DNA of 64,000 nt from Phoenix dactylifera (Eukaryota > Streptophyta > Magnoliopsida > Arecales > Arecaceae): contig NW_024067850.1 in the NCBI RefSeq assembly GCF_009389715.1, positions 310,001 through 374,000 of the forward strand. The letters run 5' to 3'. A model generated the notes under the pieces. The model made no database searches and was not told the origin of the DNA. It was given only the letters and a program-made list of their open reading frames with translations. This document shows positions 59,201-64,000 of the stretch, in pieces (the stretch's first letter is position 1; each line of letters begins with the position of its first letter). The position numbers and the translations under genes were made by a program.

Positions 59201-62200
59201 GTCGATAGATGGGCTCAGATTTGCCCTTCTTTGCTGCTGTAGTGGGATGAGGGAGGTTCTATCTTCCTCCCCTGCCGCAGTGAGGAAGGGGGGAGGGAGG
59301 CGTCGGCTCGGCCGCAGGCGCTGCTAGCCCTCAGCCAGGGCTGCGGTGTGCCGGAGGCCCCTTTCCTCCTTCGATGTGACGGGGTTTAGAAACCCCCAGT
59401 TCCACCGAAGGAGGTGGAAGATAAAAAGAAAAGAAGAGAAGGAAGAAGGGACTCACCGCGTGTGTGGCCGTGAGCCGCTGTTGGCCTTGGCCGTGGGTAG
59501 CCTGGCTGTGAGCGCCGCGACTGCCGCGAGTTCTCCCTGGCTCTCTCTCTCTCCTCCATGGGAAGAGAGGGCCGGCTGCCGCGGGCTCTTCTTCTTCCGA
59601 GCTCTTTCTCTCCTCTGCAGAAGGAAGAGAGGGCCGGCTGCGGCGGGCGCCGCTGGTCTTGGGCCCCAGCCCCTCCTGAGCATGCCCTCCTCCTTTCGCA
59701 GGAGAAGAAGGGAGGAGAAGAAAGGAAAAGAAGGAGAAGCTTCGGGAAGAAGAAGAAGAGAAGAAAAAGAAAAGAAAAAGAAAAGAAAATAAAAATAAAA
59801 ATAAAATAAAATGCATAAATAAATAGTAAATAAATAAATAGAGAATTAAGAAAATAAATAAATATATTTAAATAATATAATAATAATAATAAATAAATAA
59901 ATAAAATGGAAAATAATGAATGAGTGGCAAATAATCTGATCTTTATGATATTGCTAGGTACTGTGGATTTGTCATCCGAATCGAGATAAGTAACCCTGAC
60001 ACAAATCTTATTGATTTTGAATTACTGAAATTATTTTAGATATAAAATTATAAATTACATGAATGGTCATGCATTTTCATAAATTTTAGGATCAAGCATA
60101 TGTTAGCAAGTGTTGCATGATTTGGCTAAATGGCATTTTTCATGAATACTGTATTGTGTATACATGAATTATGATGATGTAGAAAAATTGCATGAAAATC
60201 AAGTTTATAACATGATCATGGATTTTACACAAATGATGCCATTATTCATCTTTCAATCTAATTATGAGATATGGTTTACGAAAATTATGAAATGATTTAT
60301 GAACTCTCATATTACTATGTATGACCCTCGCCAGTGGATAATAGTAGCTCGGCATATGATTCTGTTAAAGGGTAATAGTAGTTGGCAGACGACTCTACCA
60401 GTAGGTAATAGTAGCTGACATATGACCCTGTTAGCAGGTAATAGTAGTTGGTAAAGATTACGACCCTGTCATTGGTATAATAGTGACCATAGTTGCACTT
60501 CCATCTGAGAGCACAATTTTTAAAGCATGAATAAATGGCAATTCTTTACATTGCATTTCCATGTTTACGAACTTGCGTGATTGAGCATGCATTGCTTTAT
60601 GACCTATTTTAATATGTGTTATGAAATGCTTATCTTGGAATATTTGTTATTTTGCTTAAATAATGCATTGGCATATAAAATATTATGCTTGATCTGGTAA
60701 GATGGTGCATGGTTATTTTCTGAGCCGCATAGCTCATACGACTCCTGTTATTTTTCTTTCGGATAAATAAGGTTGCTAGGAGCAGGGAGCTTGAAGCCGT
60801 TAGGGTTTGGGGAATTGATGCTGGTTGTACAAATTTTAGAGCTCTCTACTGTTCCCTTTTGGAAAAGATTTATTAAATAAAATGATACTTTTGTATGAAT
60901 TGTTAATATGGCTTCGTGTTATTAGGCAGTAGCTTGCGGTAGCACAGCCGCATCACGGGTCGGATCTAGGGCGTGACACTAGTAACCAAGGTCGGAGATC
61001 CTCGAGCATGTTTTGGATTGTAATGGTAGAGCTTTTGTCATTACAGAGGTTAGATATGAGATGATATCATTCTGGGACTGATATCCATTTTTATGTTTTT
61101 CTCGTGTAGTCATTTCTTCACAGGACGCCTAATAAGTTGAACAGTAGGATCAGAGGTTTAGAGCTTTTCTAGGCTACTCTCATATATTAAATGGCTAATA
61201 GAGTATTGATGGATGAGCTGTGTAAGCCTGCAGCTGCTTTTGGAATGTTATGAGGTTGGTGAGGCCATTTTTTGCAATCTCAATCATGGTTTATTAGTCG
61301 GTTTGGCTGTTAGGTCTTATTGATATTGCATCATGCCTTGAAACAACACTCCAAGAAATCTTTTTACCATTGAAGACAATTTTTAAAATGAAAATATATG
61401 CTGTTTAGTAAAAACGAACTGCACTCCTTTGAACAGATATTAATGAATTAATCAACGATAGAATAAAGCAGTAAGTTGACTCATGACCATGAACTGAAAG
61501 ATAATCTATTATTATGATATTTAAAATATTTTGCACAATGACTAATGCACCTCTATCTTGTACAATCATCTGGTAGCCCAACTTTGGATTTTTCCAGTCT
61601 GATTAAATATAGCTTTCCTGTTTGACCTTTTTCAAGAAATTGATGATTGCTTATATGAAGCGAGAAGTTGACTTAGCTGGCACTTCTGGTGGCTTGTCTA
61701 GCATTATCTGTAACAGTCAGATTTATGTCAGGGCACATTAAGTGACTGTGATACTTGTAAACCATTTTATTGCACTCAACTTTAATCTTAATTTTATTGG
61801 CCAAGACAAATTCATGGTTTCTTTTGGTTTTAATGGTAATCTAAGAGAAATGTTTTCACATGTCATGGTCATTTTAATTGAGAGCTAGAATATGGAATCT
61901 TCCTATCTCATTGTTCAAATTTGTTTTGTAGCCCCCACCCCCCCAAACCATTTTATTGCACTCAACTTTAATCTTAATTTTATTGGCCAAGACAAATTTA
62001 TGGTTTCTTTTGGTTTTAATGGTAATCCAAGAGAAATGTTTTCACATGTCATGGTCATTTTAATTGAAAGCTAGAATAAGATATCTTCCTATCTCATTGT
62101 CGACCCCCCCCTCACCGGCGTGCCCAACAACAAAAATGGTGGCAGTAGTGCATTACATGAAAGGATCATAATGCTAATATTGGAGATTACTCCCTCATTA

Positions 62201-63861
62201 GGTGTTCCCCTTGTGCTGTTTTTTAGTAAATGAAGCAGTTTTATGGTCTGATTAGGTAGCAGATACTAAAGAAATTTGGATATGTCATCTTTTTTCCTTT
62301 TCATTTTAAGTTTTAGTTGTCCCTGTGGTTCGCATAAGAATTGCTTCTAATCTACAAGTTGACAAATAGATGATTTAAATTGCATTGCCTATGTATCAGA
62401 ATTTGACACTCATTGAGTAAAGTTAGATACATGCAGTGTACTTGTTTAGATTCCTAAAAAAATAAAAAGGAATCCAGATATTTCTGAATAGGCTAGGGAT
62501 ACTTCTTGAATACCCTGGGGATGAGGAGGACATTTCCCTTTTTTGTCATTTTAATGATTGTTGGACTTATAATGACGGGCATGATGGTGCCCTAGAGTTG
62601 ATGTTGTCATTTGGAATGTGGGTCTGTTTTTATGATAATCCATTATGCTTGATGGATGCTTTTTTACATATATGTAAGGATAAATGTTTCTTTATTGTTT
62701 TGTCCCCGCTATTTTGTATTCTATTGCTCCAAGATTTGCTGTATGAGTGCAACTGATAGGACATTTTCCTTTTTCTCTCTCCTTTTGATGAACATTGACT
62801 GTAGTGATGGGCAGCGAAGGGGTAACTCTAGAGTCAAAGTTGCTGTATGGATTATTGGACTATGTTATTATGATAACCCATTATGCTTTATGAATGCTTT
62901 TTTTTACATATATGTTTAAATATTTATTCTATTTCTCCATGATTTGTGGTATTGGTGCAATTGTTTCATGTCATATCTGTACCCTATATCCTTTCCATGC
63001 TTTACAGATTTCTTCTCCTGTTTGTTTGCTGCCCTTTTCCTGATTTCTTTTGAAGAATAGCATTATCTATGTCATTAAATGATCATTTTAATTTATTCGT
63101 CATGCAAAATTTTCATTTCGCAAATAAGTTGGATGTGGCTTCTTCTACATATCTTTCATTTCCATGCTTTTAACACATTATCATTGAAGCCACTGGATTA
63201 TCAGATTCTGTCAATTCTGATTCTTAATATGCTGATTTTTCTTAACCTTAATTGCAAGCTGTGCTTATCTTAATTCGAAGAAAGTTTAAATGAATTGCTG
63301 TGCCAATCCTTTTTGCTTCTTTAGATGGATATGCGGGACTTTTTAAATGCTCCAAATGGCCTGTCCCAACAAACTGTCGCTGTCAATGAAAAACAAGTGG
63401 CAGGATCTCCTCAGTCTCCATTAGGTGGCAGGACGGTATGGTCATAACTGCTAAATATTAAAGGTTTTTTTTTTTTTTTTTTTTTGGGGGGGGGGGGGGG
63501 GGCGCGGTTTTTAGTTAGATATTTCTGATTAACCCACGCTCGTGTCATGCAATTGTTACCTGCAGGATTTCTTTGATCTACCTTTCCACATGGCTAGAGA
63601 TCAAATAGAAGAGAGCTTACGAACTAAGATGGCTTCAATTAAGGTGGTTTCCATTGGCTTGGAGCTAACAGCATTTCTTTTATTATTTGTTTACACTTTC
63701 TTTCTGCACTGCTTCAACTTTCATCATCTTTTCTGTAACAGGCAGGGATGCTACAGCTTCAAGATGCACAGAAAGGAGCAGAGGTGACCTCTGAAGCAAC
63801 TGAGAGAGAGCTTGAGCTTGAAGCTCAACTTGTTGAAGCTAGGAGCATCATTCAAGAGCAG
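44296..63861 (+). CDS. ADIP/SSX2IP-like coiled-coil protein (partial, runs off the window)
   Basis: Exons 44296-44328, 44429-44457, 44553-44664, 44792-44889, 46045-46141, 46226-46315, 46435-46497, 46630-46704, 46948-47013, 47088-47165, 63325-63435, 63566-63643 and 63742-63861 give the first 350 residues in one frame; the rest lies beyond the window. It matches the afadin- and alpha-actinin-binding (ADIP, PF11559) family. The start TFADAGNLEHCAKYLNQTLV then FGFP resembles the SSX2IP N-terminus. ERLNQVLMEKKKE, KEGRQRGTWNGKKAD and YKMIVDAYEVKKQELMAENS continue the match. Residues about 90-250 are strongly coiled-coil (SRLEAKIERLEAQLAAKDRE), and a second coil begins near 305. Animal members act at adherens junctions and centrosomes; the plant role is not shown here. 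Intron 10 (47166-63324, 16.2 kb) holds a nested retroelement. Despite this the splice sites around it are intact. Confidence 0.88.
48388..49262 (+). repeat. Rearranged promoter-proximal part of unit A
   Basis: Within unit A the first 339 bp (48388-48726) is repeated in tandem (48727-49066). Each copy carries CTATAAAAG (about 48610 and 48950) and GAACCCACGTCGGTGCCGCC near its end. A third, inverted piece (about 49128-49262) contains the reverse complement of the GGCTATAAA and GCCGACCTTACCCACTT blocks. Unit B has a single copy of this part. Confidence 0.75.
49262..49481 (-). repeat. TRIM-like repeat fragment inside unit A
   Basis: This single piece carries CGAATAGCCAATGTGGGACT, TTCAAATCTATTGAAATCTA and a terminal TTACCATTTGTCGG. 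It matches the family at 17583-18360 and 34090-34760. It lies between the inverted promoter piece and the GC-rich block of unit A and is absent from unit B, so it was added to unit A alone. Confidence 0.7.
50757..50890 (+). repeat. Minisatellite of about 31-bp units in unit A
   Basis: Four imperfect units share GGTAATAGTAGCT/GGATAATAGTAGTT followed by a GGCATATGA or similar word. The same minisatellite occurs in unit B at about 60325-60452, so it belongs to the LTR-like unit. Confidence 0.75.
51529..51899 (-). repeat. 3' LTR of the chromovirus
   Basis: 371 bp, matching the 5' LTR base for base apart from one T in a homopolymer. The end of the gag-pol frame runs into this LTR, a known trait of some chromoviruses. 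Confidence 0.93.
51842..56566 (-). CDS. Chromovirus gag-pol polyprotein
   Basis: The 1574-codon frame shows the Ty3/Gypsy order. A gag region with a retrotransposon capsid core (about 90-270, including FIDWLADMDHYFEWYNL) comes first, then a zinc knuckle CYRCFGFGHRASQC (about 330). An aspartic protease (IDSGSCVNVVS, about 420) follows. Next are reverse transcriptase (MPFGLTNAPSTF and YFDDILIYSK), RNase H (SCDASGLGIGGVLSQ) and a zinc-binding integrase (HAGGIAGHFGRNKTIDM, then a DDE core with DRFSKMAHF and TDRDVKFVSYFW). The C-terminal part YLVRWHGRPPSDDTWISRDE is a chromodomain, which in this lineage targets insertion to chromatin. Sub-lineage (CRM, Tekay, Reina or Galadriel) was not settled. 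Confidence 0.95.
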   Translation of the reverse strand: MTTRSGTSYSHEMTTNPSQQVLDAIAALETRLGARITDLETRLNTRLTMAENSITNLQVTHNDGESELGEFEPLRARGLGQQHQRDYLRSRETPDEHVMRSIKIDAPSYDGRLDPKVFIDWLADMDHYFEWYNLSEDRRVRFAKMKLTGPAKLHWNTIENMLARARQPPVVQWDEMKEKLKEKYLPTSYKSRLLDQWQRLIQGNKPVSEYIARFDEFFMRCDARESVELTLSRFRSGLRDDLQKELILREVNSLEHAYQLVQDIERYTNKTTFRRFDLKETNYKNTHGSQTNTWSKPNIRNQATESPKINDQKSKGILSEPPKISRDQCYRCFGFGHRASQCPTKKTLVIEEDRNDEENELVHEPEIDPEESDEGEDPDSLEGSTPLGVVRCVLTQPKREDDDWRRRSIFHTYIKCGEHSCKVIIDSGSCVNVVSTRTVKKLQLKTVPHPNPYNVSWVDKTAIPVTERCLVQINFSEYNDKVWCDVIPMDVGHIILGRSWLYDLDVTIYGKSNSCSFVHQGKKIRLNPLPPRPSIAGKKDVKVEKRLQIISPKEFEKAAAQGSIVIVLVSKEVVLDFQVDFPKEVHHVLEEFRDLFPEDLPDELPPMRDIQHAIDLVPGATLPNLPHYRLNPIEHAELKRQVDELLQKGFIRESLSPCAVPALLTPKKDGTWRMCVDSRAINKITVKYRFPIPRLDDMLDMMAGAAIFSKIDLKSGYHQIRIRPGDEWKTAFKTKDGLYEWLVMPFGLTNAPSTFMRIMTQVLRPFMGKFLVVYFDDILIYSKNKEQHLEHLRLVCNSLRKESLYANLKKCSFMTDRVIFLGFVVSSEGVSADPQKVQAILEWPEPTTLFEVRSFHGLATFYRRFIKNFSTITAPITDCIRKGEFHWTVAASRAFQEIKTRMTEAPVMRLPDFTKVFEVSCDASGLGIGGVLSQDRHLIAYFSEKLNDAKRKYSTYDKEFYAVVQALRHWRHYLLPQEFVLYSDHEALRYLNSQKRLSSRHGKWAEFLQEYTFVLCHKAGIDNKAADALSRRVALLLSVSIKVTGFDRMIADYATCPDFAEIYASVLESHTRDNSDYLVVDAFLFRGNKLCIPQTSLRDFLVWELHAGGIAGHFGRNKTIDMVEQRFYWPSLKRDVAKIVSQCRTCHLSKQRKQNTGLYTPLPVPDRPWQDISMDFELGLPKTRSKHDSILVVVDRFSKMAHFLPTSKTSDASKVARIIFDEVVRLHGLPASIVTDRDVKFVSYFWKTLWNFMGTKLKYSTAYHPQTDGQTEVVNRSLGTLLRCLVGDHPGNWDLLLSIAEFAYNSSVNRTTGLSPFEIVLGYVPRKPIDLIPVAPNNRISETAESFAQHMQNLHKEIKKKIEINNARYKTGVDLRRRYQEFRAGDDVMIRIRPERFPPGAVRKLHARSMDPYKILKRVGSNAYVVDIPSDFGINPVFNVEDLVAYRGPTTIPTDPFNEPDTDLTSNFETLFPAPALPPVPISPQITDTVEQILDDQIVSTQNGGYQRYLVRWHGRPPSDDTWISRDELQRLASDLLEHYQTSVSPEANSSQLRGVGGDTDHRFQHVYRRRRRA
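57737..57801. promoter_or_regulatory. Cluster of five CACGTG boxes in the chromovirus leader
   Basis: Perfect CACGTG palindromes start at 57737, 57748, 57771, 57783 and 57796, and a near match CATGTG at 57807. CACGTG is the G-box/ABRE core bound by plant bZIP and bHLH factors. The cluster is bounded by T runs. It lies in the untranslated leader between the primer binding site and gag; its use as an enhancer is inference. Confidence 0.65.
58483..58494 (-). other. Primer binding site of the chromovirus
   Basis: Minus strand TGGTATCAGAGC, complementary to the 3' end of initiator methionine tRNA, three bases after the 5' LTR. Confidence 0.93.
58498..58867 (-). repeat. 5' LTR of the chromovirus
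   Basis: 370 bp; partner of the LTR at 51529-51899 and followed by the target duplication AAAAG at 58868-58872. Confidence 0.93.
58873..60978 (+). mobile_element. Remainder of unit B of the outer retroelement
   Basis: It resumes with CCCCGATGGCTCACCATTAC, exactly what follows the TATA box in unit A, and runs through the GC-rich block, purine run and minisatellite. Its last 110 bases, ending GGGCGTGACA, are not present in unit A, so unit B keeps the true 3' edge of the element. Confidence 0.75.
61770..62107. repeat. Tandem duplication of about 190 bp in intron 10
   Basis: AACCATTTTATTGCACTCAA at about 61769 recurs at about 61956. Both copies continue through TTATTGGCCAAGACAAATT and CATGTCATGGTCATTTTAAT. 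Near-identical; C-rich runs mark each junction (about 61929 and 62103). Confidence 0.9.
62560..62965. repeat. Diverged duplication in intron 10
   Basis: ATCCATTATGCTTGATGGATG followed by TTTTTTACATATATGT near 62637-62675 recurs as ACCCATTATGCTTTATGAATG and the same tail near 62876-62912. The flanking words (CTCCAAGATTTGCTGTATGA and CTCCATGATTTGTGGTATTG) also pair. It is older than the preceding duplication. Confidence 0.7.
63465..63502. repeat. T21-G17 homopolymer junction
   Basis: Twenty-one T are followed directly by 17 G, starting 29 bases after the exon 11 donor. Such runs are often miscalled in assemblies; if real the G run could fold as a quadruplex in the non-template or template strand. 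Confidence 0.9.
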
Positions 63862-64000
63862 GTTTAAGTTTCTATTTTTGAAAATTGACTTTTTTTATTA
63901 TTTTGATAAATTCAATTTTGATGCCAGTGGTTTGTTGATTTCGATTCATTTATTTTAGTGTACTTTGGTTCTCTACATCTCAACATCTTAATGAATTGAT

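Larger units (their letters stand above)
48388..60978 (+). mobile_element. LTR-only retroelement remnant in intron 10, host of a later chromovirus
   Basis: The outer element starts TGTGAGGGCCCGGTCC and ends GGGCGTGACA, and CTAGT flanks both ends (48383-48387 and 60979-60983). It consists of two related long units head to tail: unit A (48388-about 51302) and unit B (about 51303-60978, of which 51529-58867 is a later insertion). Shared blocks are a promoter-like part with CTATAAAAG, a GC-rich block (49480-50100 and 58980-59700), a purine-rich run (49920-50350 and 59415-59910) and an AT-rich 3' part with a minisatellite. No gag or pol sequence of its own is seen, so it is broken; it looks like two long LTRs without interior. 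It is an old fossil by the divergence between units, and its family is not determined. Confidence 0.72.

Overview
The window is plant nuclear DNA. It has interrupted genes with GT-AG introns, GC-rich first exons, AT-rich introns, plant-specific families (fasciclin-like arabinogalactan protein, SKP1-like, plant histone octamer) and heavy nesting of plant transposons. The repeat style and long introns suggest a commelinid monocot, possibly a palm; that assignment is inference and was not tested. Six host genes can be read: histone H4 (-, 906-1217), a HAD-type glycerol-3-phosphatase (+, 1799-7873, 6 exons), NADPH-cytochrome P450 reductase (-, 18924-28046, 18 exons, 706 aa), a fasciclin-like arabinogalactan protein (-, 35929-36855, no intron), a Sfp-type 4'-phosphopantetheinyl transferase (-, 38271-42397, 8 exons) and an ADIP/SSX2IP-like coiled-coil protein (+, from 44296, running off the right edge). 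All exon borders were placed by eye, and every one keeps frame.

Layout: 1-9 kb holds a broken phosphatase fragment, then H4 and the intact phosphatase facing away from each other across a 0.58 kb promoter. 9-18 kb is a transposon graveyard: a LINE inside a Harbinger-type MITE, an SKP1-like pseudogene split by an insertion that itself holds a solo LTR, a second truncated LINE, and a tandem array of a short LTR-like repeat. 18.9-28 kb is the reductase. 28-35 kb is gene-poor, with a LINE ORF1 scrap, a 239-bp tandem duplication and more of the short repeat. 35-44 kb holds a MITE, the arabinogalactan protein, the transferase and a MITE-in-MITE. 44-64 kb is the coiled-coil gene.

The most striking structure is intron 10 of the coiled-coil gene (47166-63324, about 16.2 kb). 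A 12.6 kb retroelement lies there, bounded by a 5-bp target duplication (ctagt, 48383-48387 and 60979-60983). It consists of two long LTR-like units head to tail with no interior. The second unit was entered just after its TATA box by a whole-looking Ty3/Gypsy chromovirus (51529-58867, target duplication aaaag) whose LTRs differ only by one T in a T run. The chromovirus leader carries five perfect CACGTG boxes in 65 bp.

The host genes do not form a pathway. They are ordinary neighbours: chromatin, glycerol phosphate metabolism, electron supply to P450 enzymes, cell wall/surface glycoprotein, carrier-protein activation and a putative cytoskeletal coiled coil. I found no CRISPR array, tRNA or rRNA gene, and no convincing undescribed biochemical system. 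The novelty lies in nested structure and a few gene-level oddities, chiefly Tyr88Cys in H4 and a duplicated stop-codon segment in the transferase gene.
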